Shown one piece after another: positions 40,731 to 50,583 of a stretch of 64,000 bases of DNA. The stretch's first letter is position 1. The number at the start of each line of letters is the position of its first letter. A program made the position numbers and the translations under genes. Under the pieces are notes generated by a model, which did no database searches, was not told the origin of the DNA, and saw only the letters and a program-made list of their open reading frames with translations. The stretch comes from Henriciella sp. (lineage in GTDB: Bacteria > Pseudomonadota > Alphaproteobacteria > Caulobacterales > Hyphomonadaceae): assembly GCA_013213825.1 (NCBI GenBank), contig JABSQA010000003.1:1-64000 (forward strand), given 5' to 3'.

Positions 40731-40827
40731 ACGTTTCTCTAATTGAGGGTGGATCTCAGCGCGTATCACGCTCCAATCCACCCACATCGGCCCTTTTCGA
40801 GCGGCGTGACAAGCGTTAGTCGACCCT

Positions 40828-41757
40828 ATGACGTTCGATTTGACGAAGATGCCTGAAACTCGCGGCAAACTGATGAAGGATGCATCATTGGCGCCCTATA
40901 CGTGGTTTCGCGTGGGCGGGCCGGCTGATTGCTTGTTCCTGCCGGCGGATGAGGCTGATCTCGCGAGCTTTCTCGCCGCCTTGCCGAAATCGGTGCCGGT
41001 GACCGTGCTCGGCGTCGGGTCGAATACAATTGTGCGCGATGGTGGCATAGAAGGTGTCGTCGTACGGTTGATGGGGGCGTATTGGGGACAAGTAAAAATT
41101 GATGGCGGCATGGTTCGGGCCCGGGCGGGCGCCCTTGATCTGAATGTCGCTAAAGCCGCGGCAAAAGCGGGCGTCTCGGGGCTCTCATTCCTGTCCGGCA
41201 TTCCAGGTTCGATCGGGGGCGCGGTGCGCACCAATGCAGGTTGTTATGGCTCTGAGCTTAGCGATGTTGTCACCGCCATTGATGGCATCAGTCGCGCAGG
41301 ACAACCTATTCACCTGACCCGTGAAGAAATTGGATTCTCCTACCGGCACACAGATTTTGCATCGGACATTATCGTGACGCGCTTACACTTGCAGGGCACC
41401 CCTGATGGCGACTCTGAACAGCTTGCAGACGAGATTGCGGCGCACCAAAAGCGGCGTGCAGAAACCCAACCGATCAAAGACAAAACGGGTGGCTCCACGT
41501 TCGCCAATCCGGATCCGCCAGGGACCCCCGATGCGCGATCGAGCTGGAAGCTGATCGACGCGGCGGGCTGTCGAGGTCTACGTGTTGGAGGGGCGATGGT
41601 CAGTGAGAAGCATTGCAATTTCTTGATCAATACCGGTGAGGCAAGCGCGGCAGATATTGAAGCTCTGGGCGAATTGGTGCGCGCGCGTGTCCTTGCTCAT
41701 TCCGGCGTGGATCTACGTTGGGAGATCCGCCGGATCGGTCGATTACAGGCCAACTAG
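40828..41757 (+). CDS. murB: UDP-N-acetylenolpyruvoylglucosamine reductase
   Basis: [61 protein letters not shown]. Confidence 0.96.
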   Translation: MTFDLTKMPETRGKLMKDASLAPYTWFRVGGPADCLFLPADEADLASFLAALPKSVPVTVLGVGSNTIVRDGGIEGVVVRLMGAYWGQVKIDGGMVRARAGALDLNVAKAAAKAGVSGLSFLSGIPGSIGGAVRTNAGCYGSELSDVVTAIDGISRAGQPIHLTREEIGFSYRHTDFASDIIVTRLHLQGTPDGDSEQLADEIAAHQKRRAETQPIKDKTGGSTFANPDPPGTPDARSSWKLIDAAGCRGLRVGGAMVSEKHCNFLINTGEASAADIEALGELVRARVLAHSGVDLRWEIRRIGRLQAN

Positions 41758-43793
41758 AATGTGCCTTTGAGGCGCAATGTCAGAATGCCACCAAAGTTTC
41801 GACTGCGATCCTCAATCCGCACGAGATCACCGGTGCGGTTCGGGTCAAAGACGAGGCGGTTGAGCTCATCATCGCTGTCGAGGAGGTTGGCGTAGAAGAG
41901 CGTGCCGGTCATCCCGAAAATATCTTTGTGTTCGACAAAGCCCCAGGCAAACCCTTGGGGTTGATTGAACAAGGTCCGAACATCGCTACGGAAGCGCGGG
42001 GATTGTTCAAATTTCTCGTAATTGATGCCCCAAGCCCAATCCGTGTTCGGGATGTCATGCCGGAAATTGAGTTCGTAATAGTAGATCGTGTTTTGATTGA
42101 AATCGCGCGTTTCGCCGGTCAAAGGATCATCTAAGAACGTGTCTTGAAGGAAGACTTCATATTCGAGCTGCGCACCGCTCCAGCCGAGCTTGTCAAATTT
42201 CAAGGTGCCTTCAATTTCCATCGCTATGCGCGCGGCATCATCAATATTGCCCGGCCCTTCACCGCTGCCAATTGGCACCTGATCGACCAAGTCCTCAATT
42301 TGCTCACCGAAGACCTCAGCTGTGATCGCGCCCCATTCGCCAAAGTCCCGTTCGACCTCTAACGCAGCGCGCCATCTTTGATCGGGGACGATATCAATAT
42401 TACCGGTCTGATCATCGCCTTGGTTGAGATCCACATTAGAGACGAAATCAAAGAAATTGAGCTGACCAACTTCGCGCGAGACAGAGATATTGACGTTGGT
42501 TTTTTCGTCCATCGTCCAAGCGAGCGATGCGGATCCTTTGGGGCGCGTAAAGTTACGCGTTTGGCTGTTCGCACCGTCGGACATGATCTCAGATTGTTCA
42601 GCGCCAAGTGAAACTTGTAAGCGCAAGTCTTTATTCAATTGACGTCCGTGCGTGACGAAAGCCTCGCCGCGTTTCTCTTCCACGCGGACACCAGGATTAT
42701 CCATATCGATGCGTTCGACACTCTCGAACGTGGTGCCGCGAAACAGCATGGCATCGCTTTCCAGCGTGTTGAACGCGCCCTCGAGGGAGAATTGCCAGTC
42801 GGAATTGTTGGCGCCCGACAGATTGTATTCGCCGCGCAATATGCTCTCACTTTCCTCGACCACACGATCGAAGATTTGATTGCGTAAGTTTTGGCCATCA
42901 ATATCGGCACCAAAGAAGCGCGACCGGGTCGGACTGTGCTCGTTGCGCTGCAAGCCGATTAATTTCAGTCGGCCTGGGCCAACGCCAAGTTCATAGTCGC
43001 CGCTGACTTCGCTATTCCATTCATTCTCTTTGAATTGAAAGACGGTCTGACGAATCAGCGTGCCATCAGGAGAGAAGACGGAGCTGGTTTCGCGTTCATC
43101 TGGTTCCCACAAATTATACTCGGCATTGAGATTGGCGATATGGCCATTGCTCGGTTTCCAATTCAAACCGCCATTGAAGCCGACAAAATCCGCAATGAAG
43201 GTGCCGTCTTCTTCCCGATACTCGATGAGATTGCCGTCGCCGTCGAAGATATTTTCGCGGCCAGCCGCCGCGCCCCGACCCGGTTCTGTTTCGACGCCTA
43301 GATTCCAACCCAGGGTACCGGATCGACCATTTACCGAAAACTCAAACCACTCATAAGCAGGGGGCAGGTTCTCACGGAACCGGCTGCGAACCGACCAAGT
43401 ACCTGTGATGCCTTCAGCTTCGGCGATGACATTGGCGACTTGTCCGCTCAATCCTGGGATATCAAGATTGGCACCTTCTACAATCTCAATGCGATCGACA
43501 TTGGTTGCGGGGATTCGCGCCAAAGCTTGGCGTGCGCTGGTCGACTTTGAAGAAATACGCTGACCATTGATCAAGATATTTTCTTGCGCCTGGCCGAAGC
43601 CACGTTGTCCGTCGCTCCCTGAAATGCTGAAGCCGGGAATCTGCGAGATCATGTCGAGCGCTGTGCGCGGTGCAAATTGTTCGAAATCTTCGATCGAAAA
43701 GACCCGCGTATCCTCGCTGGAAGCCGCCGGCAATTGTGCATATGAGGGGAGAGGTATGCCAACGAGCATCCCAGCGAGGAAAGTGTATTTCAT
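41754..43793 (-). CDS. TonB-dependent receptor
   Basis: ORF 679 aa; signal peptide, plug domain ([38 protein letters not shown]...VDRIEIVEG), C-terminal F. Confidence 0.92.
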   Translation of the reverse strand: MKYTFLAGMLVGIPLPSYAQLPAASSEDTRVFSIEDFEQFAPRTALDMISQIPGFSISGSDGQRGFGQAQENILINGQRISSKSTSARQALARIPATNVDRIEIVEGANLDIPGLSGQVANVIAEAEGITGTWSVRSRFRENLPPAYEWFEFSVNGRSGTLGWNLGVETEPGRGAAAGRENIFDGDGNLIEYREEDGTFIADFVGFNGGLNWKPSNGHIANLNAEYNLWEPDERETSSVFSPDGTLIRQTVFQFKENEWNSEVSGDYELGVGPGRLKLIGLQRNEHSPTRSRFFGADIDGQNLRNQIFDRVVEESESILRGEYNLSGANNSDWQFSLEGAFNTLESDAMLFRGTTFESVERIDMDNPGVRVEEKRGEAFVTHGRQLNKDLRLQVSLGAEQSEIMSDGANSQTRNFTRPKGSASLAWTMDEKTNVNISVSREVGQLNFFDFVSNVDLNQGDDQTGNIDIVPDQRWRAALEVERDFGEWGAITAEVFGEQIEDLVDQVPIGSGEGPGNIDDAARIAMEIEGTLKFDKLGWSGAQLEYEVFLQDTFLDDPLTGETRDFNQNTIYYYELNFRHDIPNTDWAWGINYEKFEQSPRFRSDVRTLFNQPQGFAWGFVEHKDIFGMTGTLFYANLLDSDDELNRLVFDPNRTGDLVRIEDRSRNFGGILTLRLKGTF

Positions 43794-43833
43794 TATTTAC
43801 GCCCAAGAATATATGCGATCCCGATGCGCTTCG

Positions 43834-43849
43834 TGTTACATATGTAACA
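43834..43849. promoter_or_regulatory. 16-bp perfect palindrome upstream of the TonB receptor
   Basis: TGTTACATATGTAACA; related GTTACATTTGTAG at 43921-43933. Confidence 0.6.
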
Positions 43850-43980
43850 AGAAGCTACAACCCCTTGGGGAAAATTTTTTTCAAAATGATTGGAATTTCC
43901 GCGGAGGTCGCTGCGGCTGCGTTACATTTGTAGTGATTTATGTCCGAATTGTGGCCGGTTGAACAGATTTAATCTCTCTC

Positions 43981-44243
43981 AAGCTCTGCAATTCTGACGC
44001 TGTGAGATGCACGGAAATGCGTCTGACAAGGTTTGTGCGGGAAACTGCGACGCCCTTAAGAGAGTTTTACGACTTTACTGCAAAATTGTCGGCTCATGGA
44101 TCGCGCCGCGTGGTGACCGCCGATCTGTTTGATGGTGTCAAAAAAGCTGCCCTAAGTGCAGCAATGAATGCGCATCAAGCGTTGCGGCAAGCCTGGCTCG
44201 ACGTGATCCAAGTCATTTTGGTGATGCGACTCGAGGACGAAAT
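43981..44243 (+). pseudogene. ddl: C-terminal remnant of D-alanine--D-alanine ligase
   Basis: Frame 1 reads CTEMRLTRFVRETATPLREFYDFTAKLSAHGSRRVVTADLFDGVKKAALSAAMNAHQALR, matching the Ddl segment xTEIxP..EFYDFxAKYxxGGSxHVVPA...AxxAHxALG; immediately upstream of ftsQ as in intact clusters. Confidence 0.75.
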
Positions 44244-45065
44244 ATGCCCCGCGGAAAAGGCAAAAACTCTGCCCCTGCTGAGGATATCGTGTTGGAACGG
44301 ACGCAAATCGCTTCCGTGATTTTCGGCATGGTCATGGTGATTGCATTGATTGTTGCGGGCGCGGCGAGGCTGGGCGGGTCTTTGTCACAGATCGGCAAAC
44401 GTTGGGGCAGTGCGGTGGATGGCGCGTCGCGATCTGTCGGTCTCTCAGTCGGCACAGTTGAAGTGATCGGACTGGAGCATGTTCCCGCGGTGGCCCGGCA
44501 GATCAAAACAGCGGCGATGATCGAGCCCGGAGAGAATATGTTCCGCGCGGATCCGCATATCATTCGCCGCCGAGTCGAAGACACCCAATTGGTCACCAAG
44601 GTCCGGGTCTACCGTCTCTGGCCTGATACGGTCATGATCTATGCCCACGCGGCGGAGCCGACAGCGCTTTGGAATGATGGCGAGCGGTGGGCCGTGGTTG
44701 ACAGTTTGGGGCGTATTATGACGCGCGCCAAGGCCGTGGATCATAGCCACTTGATCAAAACGACCGGCGCCGGTGGAGCTGAAGCGGTCCCTGCATTGGA
44801 AAAGGCCTTTGCCTTAGCGCCAGAGCTTCGATCGCACGTCAATTATGCGCGCCGCGTGGCCGAGCGTCGCTGGGACTTGGTGCTGAAATCCGGCGCTGTC
44901 ATGAAGCTGCCCACCGATGAGAGATTGTCCGCAAGTCTCCTTTTTTACGCGAAGATTGAGCCCTTGGCCGAACTGGCGCAACGTCCGATCAGCATCATCG
45001 ATTTGCGCGTGGCAGGCCGGGTATTTTTGACACCAAAAACAAATCAAATGGGGGGAGCAGCCTAA
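44244..45065 (+). CDS. ftsQ: Cell division protein FtsQ
   Basis: ORF 273 aa; N-terminal TM, POTRA-like VEVIGLEHVPAVARQIKTAAMIEPGENMFRADPHIIRRRVEDTQLVTKVRVYRLWPDTVMIYAHAAEPTALWNDG. Confidence 0.9.
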   Translation: MPRGKGKNSAPAEDIVLERTQIASVIFGMVMVIALIVAGAARLGGSLSQIGKRWGSAVDGASRSVGLSVGTVEVIGLEHVPAVARQIKTAAMIEPGENMFRADPHIIRRRVEDTQLVTKVRVYRLWPDTVMIYAHAAEPTALWNDGERWAVVDSLGRIMTRAKAVDHSHLIKTTGAGGAEAVPALEKAFALAPELRSHVNYARRVAERRWDLVLKSGAVMKLPTDERLSASLLFYAKIEPLAELAQRPISIIDLRVAGRVFLTPKTNQMGGAA

Positions 45066-46360
45066 TGGCGACGAGTGAACAGCGATTGAAACCAAGGCAT
45101 GTTGGCAAAGCGGGCACTGTGGTTGCTGCGCTTGATATTGGCTGTTCCAAAATCGCCTGTTTGATCGGTCGTGTTGATCCTGGCAGTCGGTCTGGTTTCT
45201 CTTTCATGGGCGGGGGGCGCCAACAAAGTCGTGGTTTCAATGGCGGCGGCATCACCGATATCGAAGACTGAGAACGCTCGATCCGCCTGGCGGTGGAGGA
45301 TGCGGAGCGCGAAGCGGGCGAACGAATTGACCGCGTTATCTTGGGAATCACAGGTCCCAAAGTCGATAGCCAATTGGCCGACGCGGAAATCGAACTCGGG
45401 CAACGCGAGATTAGCAGCAAAGACGTACAAAATGTCTGGGCCGAAGCGCTGAATAAGGTCGTGCCCAAGGATCGCGAACTCTTAGGCGCTTATCCCGTCA
45501 TGTATGGTGTGGATGATCAGGATGATATTCGCGATCCCGTCGGCATGATCGGCGATCGTGTTCGCGTATTGTTGAACATCGTCACGGCGCCCAAATCGCT
45601 TGTAAAGAACCTCAAAGAATGCGTGATGCGCGCACATCTTGGCATTGAACGCATCGTTCCTTCTGCCCTGGCGAGTGGTGCGGGGACATTGATTGAAGAC
45701 GAAATCGACAATGGCGCCATTTGTATCGATTTTGGCGGCGGCGTGACCTCTGTGTCTGTGTTCATGAATGGAGCGCCCGCTTGGCTGGACCTGGTCAAGG
45801 TTGGCGGATCGCGTGTGACCAGTGATATCGCTCAAGGAATTGGAACAACTTTCGCGGCAGCGGAACGCCTGAAGAACCTGCACGGAACAGCGGATAAAGA
45901 TGGCCCGGGCATGGCCGAACGGATTGAAGCGCCTGTGCTTGGTGATGATGGGCGCCTGAAAGCTGGGCGTATGACCCGCGGCGAGTTGACCGCAATGATT
46001 GAGCCGCGCGTCGAAGAGGTTTTCGAAATGGTCCAGGCGCATCTGACCGCCAGTCCCCTGCGCCCGATTATGCCGAGACGGACCGTTCTTACCGGGGGTG
46101 CGAGTCAGTTATCAGGCGTTCGCGACCTGGCCGCACGCGTGCTGAAGCAGCCCGTACGCCTCGGACGCCCGATAGATGCTGACATTTTAGGTGAAAATTT
46201 CGGTAATCCGGCCTTTTCCACAGCAGCAGGTCTGATAAGCTATGAAATTAGGGGATTTGCTGACGCATCCAAGGCTGGAGGTGCGGCGGCGCTGGCCGGA
46301 TCTGAGTCCGGGCGTGGAGTGATTGCTAAGGTCTTAAATTGGATCCGCGAAAATTTTTGA
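45065..46360 (+). CDS. ftsA: Cell division protein FtsA, interrupted by an in-frame TGA at 45269-45271
   Basis: Same-frame ORFs 45065-45271 (AALDIGCSKIACLIGR...GGGITDIED*) and 45293-46360 (EDAEREAGERIDRVILGITGP...GGGVTSVSVFMNG...LTGGASQLSGVRDLAARVL). Confidence 0.9.
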
Positions 46361-46376
46361 GCGAGATGACAATGAT

Positions 46377-46421
46377 TTAAGAGTCTTTTAGGCCAAGGCG
46401 TTCATTCTGGACCCAAGACTC
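46377..46421. promoter_or_regulatory. CtrA-like box with embedded GANTC, plus a second GANTC, upstream of ftsZ
   Basis: TTAA-GAGTCTT-TTAG (46377-46391) and GACTC (46417-46421). Confidence 0.5.
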
Positions 46422-46461
46422 AGTGTAAAGCGCGTAGATTATTTGAGATCGGGAATAGGGC

Positions 46462-47817
46462 ATGACTAACGAACTCAAACCACGCATTGTCGTCATCGGC
46501 GTTGGTGGGGCTGGTGGAAACGCTGTCGACAATATGATCGAAGCCAACCTTCAGGGCGTGGAGTTCATCGTCGCCAATACGGACGCGCAGGCGATGCAGC
46601 GGTCCAAAACCGAAAACCGAATCCAGCTTGGTCTCGAAACCACTTCCGGTCTTGGCGCAGGTGCGCGGCCAGAAGTCGGCGAGGCGTCGGCACAAGAATC
46701 CATGCCTGAAATCTTGGAAGCCCTTGAAGACGTTCATATGGTCTTTGTCGCGGCTGGTATGGGCGGCGGCACCGGTACAGGCGCGGCGCCTGTAATTGCC
46801 AAAGCGGCGCATGATAAGGGCATTCTCACCATCGGTGTTGTGACCAAACCATTTGGATTTGAGGGCGCACATCGCATGGCGACCGCTGAAGCTGGTTTGA
46901 AGAATATGAAAGACGTGGTCGACACACTGATTGTTGTGCCGAACCAAAATCTTTTCCGCATTGCCAATGAGCGCTCCACATTTGCCGAAGCCTTCCGCAT
47001 GGCGGATGATGTATTGTATTCTGGCGTCCGCGGCATCACCGATTTGATGATCATGCCCGGCTTGATCAATTTGGATTTTGCCGATGTGCGCACGATCATG
47101 AAGGGCATGGGCACGGCCATGATGGGCATGGGTGAAGGCGAAGGCGAAGGCCGTGCGCTTGAAGCCGCTCGATCGGCGATCGACAATCCATTGCTCGACG
47201 ATGTGTCTATGGCCGGTGCGCAGGGTGTGTTGATCAATATCACGGGCGGCTATGACATGACCCTGTTCGAGCTCGATGAAGCCGCGAACGAGATCCGCCG
47301 CGAAGTCGACGCACATGCGAATATCATTCTCGGGTCAACATTCGATCCTGAATTGGAAGGCCGTATTCGCGTTTCTGTTGTTGCTGCGGGTGTGACGGAA
47401 CAAGCTGCGACTGTGGCCATCGCACCGAGTGTGTCGGAACCGGCATCGCAAGATATTCCTGTCGTCGTGAGCCAACCCGCGCCAAGCTCAACACCAATGC
47501 CAAGCGCTGCGCCGGAAATTGAGCCAGATCAACGTCCCGATTTTCGCGGGCGCGTCTTGCCAGCGGCGCACGTTGAGAGCCAACAAGGCAGCGATACAGT
47601 GAGTGCGGATGCTGCGTTCGCAAAGCCGGTTTCAGATAGCCCGGCCGGGTTCTCAAACCTATTTGGTTGGCGCCGTGAAGATGCCGTCGGGGACAATGAT
47701 AGCGACGAAGATAAGCCGTCTATTGTTTCGACCCCAGATGACCATCCTAAACCTGCTGATTTCGATGATGAAGACCTCGAAATCCCTGCATTTTTGCGAC
47801 GTTCGGCAAACACTTAG
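46462..47817 (+). CDS. ftsZ: Cell division protein FtsZ
   Basis: ORF 451 aa; [35 protein letters not shown], acidic/variable linker and C-terminal [13 protein letters not shown]. Confidence 0.98.
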   Translation: MTNELKPRIVVIGVGGAGGNAVDNMIEANLQGVEFIVANTDAQAMQRSKTENRIQLGLETTSGLGAGARPEVGEASAQESMPEILEALEDVHMVFVAAGMGGGTGTGAAPVIAKAAHDKGILTIGVVTKPFGFEGAHRMATAEAGLKNMKDVVDTLIVVPNQNLFRIANERSTFAEAFRMADDVLYSGVRGITDLMIMPGLINLDFADVRTIMKGMGTAMMGMGEGEGEGRALEAARSAIDNPLLDDVSMAGAQGVLINITGGYDMTLFELDEAANEIRREVDAHANIILGSTFDPELEGRIRVSVVAAGVTEQAATVAIAPSVSEPASQDIPVVVSQPAPSSTPMPSAAPEIEPDQRPDFRGRVLPAAHVESQQGSDTVSADAAFAKPVSDSPAGFSNLFGWRREDAVGDNDSDEDKPSIVSTPDDHPKPADFDDEDLEIPAFLRRSANT

Positions 47818-47837
47818 AACCTAAATGAAAAGTCACA

Positions 47838-47868
47838 AAAGCCCTCCAGGCCCGGAGGGCTTTGCTTT
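47838..47868 (+). terminator. Rho-independent terminator after ftsZ
   Basis: AAAGCCCTCC-AGGCCC-GGAGGGCTTT followed by GCTTTT. Confidence 0.87.
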
Positions 47869-47956
47869 TGGGGATTGTTGCAACAAAGCGCAATAATGCT
47901 TGTGTTGAGATTAACCTAAATCCGAGTGTTTATGCCGCTCTACAGGGAGAGTAGGC

Positions 47957-48877
47957 TTGTCCAAAGTAGAGTATCAAACCACACTGAATACGACAGTGAT
48001 CTGCGCAGGTATCGGCGTGCATTCCGGCGCGCGTGCCCGGATGGTCATTAAACCTGCGCCCGTTCATACCGGCATTCGGTTCCGACGCCCCGATTTGGAT
48101 GTTTCATCTGATATTTTGGCGCGGGGCGATCACGTCACTGAAGTCCAGCTGGGAACGACTCTGACCAATGAAGATGGCGCGAGTGTCGCAACGGTTGAGC
48201 ATTTCCTCGCTGCATGCGCCGGGATGGGTTTGGACAATTTGCTGATCGAAATTGACGGACCTGAAGTCCCGATCATGGATGGATCCTCCTCCGGCTTTTG
48301 TGAGCTGTTTCACAATGCCGGACTGGTCGAGCAATCGGCTCTGCGGCGCCGCATTCGCATACTCGACACGGTCGAAGTAAAAGACGGTGTGAAATGGGCG
48401 CGTCTAAAGCCGGCTCGCGACAATATCCTGACCTTGAAAGCCAAGATCGAGTTTGAGACCAAAGCGATTGGTACGCAGCAAATGGCAATGCGCCTCGCGC
48501 CTGGGCTTTTTGCGCGTGACATCGCTTTTGCCCGCACGTTTGGATTTGCGCGCGATGTTGAGACTTTGAAAGCGATGGGCTTGGCCCGTGGCGGGTCACT
48601 CGACAATGCCGTGGTGATTGATGGCGACGATATCGTCAATCCTGAAGGCTTGCGCAGCGATGATGAGTTCATTCGTCATAAATTGTTGGATGCCGTTGGC
48701 GACTTGATGCTGGCTGGCGCACCGATTGCGGGCGTTTATGAGGCGCATCAACCAGGGCATGCTATGAATAATAAACTGGTTCGCGCCTTGTTGGATGCAC
48801 CAGAAGCATGGTGCTGGGAAACAGATGCTGAAGCGGCATTTGCCGAACCATCAGCGCGGGCGAGTGTTTCGGCTTAA
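47957..48877 (+). CDS. lpxC: UDP-3-O-acyl-N-acetylglucosamine deacetylase
   Basis: QTTLNTTVICAGIGVHSG, VEHFLAACAGMGLDNLLIEIDGPEVPIMDGSS, DEFIRHKLLDAVGDLMLAG. Confidence 0.97.
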   Translation: MSKVEYQTTLNTTVICAGIGVHSGARARMVIKPAPVHTGIRFRRPDLDVSSDILARGDHVTEVQLGTTLTNEDGASVATVEHFLAACAGMGLDNLLIEIDGPEVPIMDGSSSGFCELFHNAGLVEQSALRRRIRILDTVEVKDGVKWARLKPARDNILTLKAKIEFETKAIGTQQMAMRLAPGLFARDIAFARTFGFARDVETLKAMGLARGGSLDNAVVIDGDDIVNPEGLRSDDEFIRHKLLDAVGDLMLAGAPIAGVYEAHQPGHAMNNKLVRALLDAPEAWCWETDAEAAFAEPSARASVSA

Positions 48878-49956
48878 AGCCAACTCGGCGCGACCGTTTT
48901 CATATCGTCAAAAGATTCGATCTCAGGCTGAGGGTACTGTTCCAAAAGCCGTTCGATAATTTGATCGGCCACGCGTCCCGCCTCACGCAGAGGCTGGTAC
49001 TCCCAGTGCTCAAGCGGCGTATCGAACCAACGGGCACAGCCGCGATCAATCAAGCTTTGATGCAACCGATCAAACTTCGCCGCGCCCCCTTTCAGTCGGG
49101 CAATATGCACGGGTAGGCCATGCCAAGCGGCGTCCGATAGCATGTTTGAACTGTCCTCAGTCACCACCGCGACGTCAGAATAAAGCAGCCATGCCAAATA
49201 CGGGTTGGGACCATCGCCGTCATTCGCCCAGAAACTGGCACCGACTCGATCGGCAAATTGGCGCATCTTGGCGACAACTGAGACCGGCGTGCGACGTGAA
49301 CACGTGATACGCAATCGCCACCCCGTTTGGGCGGCTGTTTCCAGTTTCTGGATAAGCGTTTCGGTCGATTCACGATCAAAGGAATGGGCTTTGGACTTGC
49401 CACCCAAAATCACCACGGCGCTTTTCCCGCGCTCATCCGCCAGGTCCGCGAAGGCTTGACCCGCATCTTCAATGGCATCTTCTGTGAAATGTGTCGGTGA
49501 GCCCGTCATGCGGATCACATTGGCGCCAATCAGACTGTCATGCTCGGGCACAATAACCAGATCAAACTTCTCCGGGTCGGTTTTTGGATCGAGGATTTGG
49601 ACCGTCAAAGTCTTGCCACCACTCCACCTGCGCACAGCTGCCGAGTAAGGCGCGCTGCGTCGGCCCGCCGCCACCCAGAGGGTTGGCCAGGGACTCACCA
49701 ATTGCGCGCGATTGGCCTTTGGCAAGGCCTGCAGCGGAAGTGGCCAACTTGCCCCAGGTAACCAGGTCCATGGCGGTCTGGGGTGCAAGGTCAGAGGCTC
49801 CGCGCGATGCCCCTTTCCAGCAATATGTCCGATTTGCAGCCAGCGTCGGGTTTCCGATAAGGCCGCCAGGATGGCCCGCACTTGCGCGGCATTCCCAGCG
49901 CGGCCATCACTGATAGCCCAAATCGATGGGCCATGGGAAGAATCAGACGCACTCAT
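48874..49956 (-). CDS. Mitochondrial-fission ELM1-like (putative glycosyltransferase) family protein
   Basis: ORF 360 aa; WAISDGRAGNAAQVRAILAAL...VQILDPKTDPEKFDLVIVPEHD...VTEDSSNMLSDAAWHGLPVHIARLKG. Confidence 0.85.
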   Translation of the reverse strand: MSASDSSHGPSIWAISDGRAGNAAQVRAILAALSETRRWLQIGHIAGKGHRAEPLTLHPRPPWTWLPGASWPLPLQALPKANRAQLVSPWPTLWVAAGRRSAPYSAAVRRWSGGKTLTVQILDPKTDPEKFDLVIVPEHDSLIGANVIRMTGSPTHFTEDAIEDAGQAFADLADERGKSAVVILGGKSKAHSFDRESTETLIQKLETAAQTGWRLRITCSRRTPVSVVAKMRQFADRVGASFWANDGDGPNPYLAWLLYSDVAVVTEDSSNMLSDAAWHGLPVHIARLKGGAAKFDRLHQSLIDRGCARWFDTPLEHWEYQPLREAGRVADQIIERLLEQYPQPEIESFDDMKTVAPSWL

Positions 49957-50005
49957 ACCTGTCTGCGTGCCAGAATTCGTGTATCAGTTGAAGCAGAAAG
50001 GGGCG

Positions 50006-50479
50006 CTAAACGAACTTAACTTCAGCAATTTCGTACACGCGAGCGCCACCTGGGGCAGCGACTTCGGCCTCATCGCCTTCGCCTTTGCCAATTAAGGCAC
50101 GCGCGATTGGAGATGTGTTTGAAACTTTGCCTTGGGCAATGTCAGCCTCGTCTTCGCCTACGATTTGATAGGTCGACTCATCCTCTGTATCGACATCAAT
50201 CACAGTCACGGTCGCACCGAACACGATTTTGTCGCCTTTAACTTTGCTCAAATCGATCACGTCCGCGCGCGAAAGCTTGTCTTCTAATTCGACGATACGA
50301 CCTTCAATAAAGGACTGTTTTTCCTTCGCCGCGTGGTATTCGGCGTTCTCCGAGAGGTCGCCATGCTCACGCGCTTCCGCAATCGCCTGGATGATGGCCG
50401 GGCGTTCGACGGACTTCAGATTTTTCAATTCTGCATCGAGGGCGGCATAGCCCCCGGCGGTCATAGGAGTACGTTGCAT
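50006..50479 (-). CDS. greA: Transcription elongation factor GreA
   Basis: ORF 157 aa; [49 protein letters not shown]. Confidence 0.95.
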   Translation of the reverse strand: MQRTPMTAGGYAALDAELKNLKSVERPAIIQAIAEAREHGDLSENAEYHAAKEKQSFIEGRIVELEDKLSRADVIDLSKVKGDKIVFGATVTVIDVDTEDESTYQIVGEDEADIAQGKVSNTSPIARALIGKGEGDEAEVAAPGGARVYEIAEVKFV

Positions 50480-50583
50480 GAATGTGTACCGTTCTTAGGT
50501 TTTTATGCCTTTTCGACTGTCCCAAAGAAGGTTCAATCAAAAAGAAGCCCGGTCAAGTAGTCTAAAATGTTCTGCTTCGCAAG

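Noticed and set aside
45269-45271. UGA decoded as an amino acid by an alternative genetic code
   Set aside because: rsmH, ftsL and murG end in TGA at sensible positions, so a global code change is not supported.
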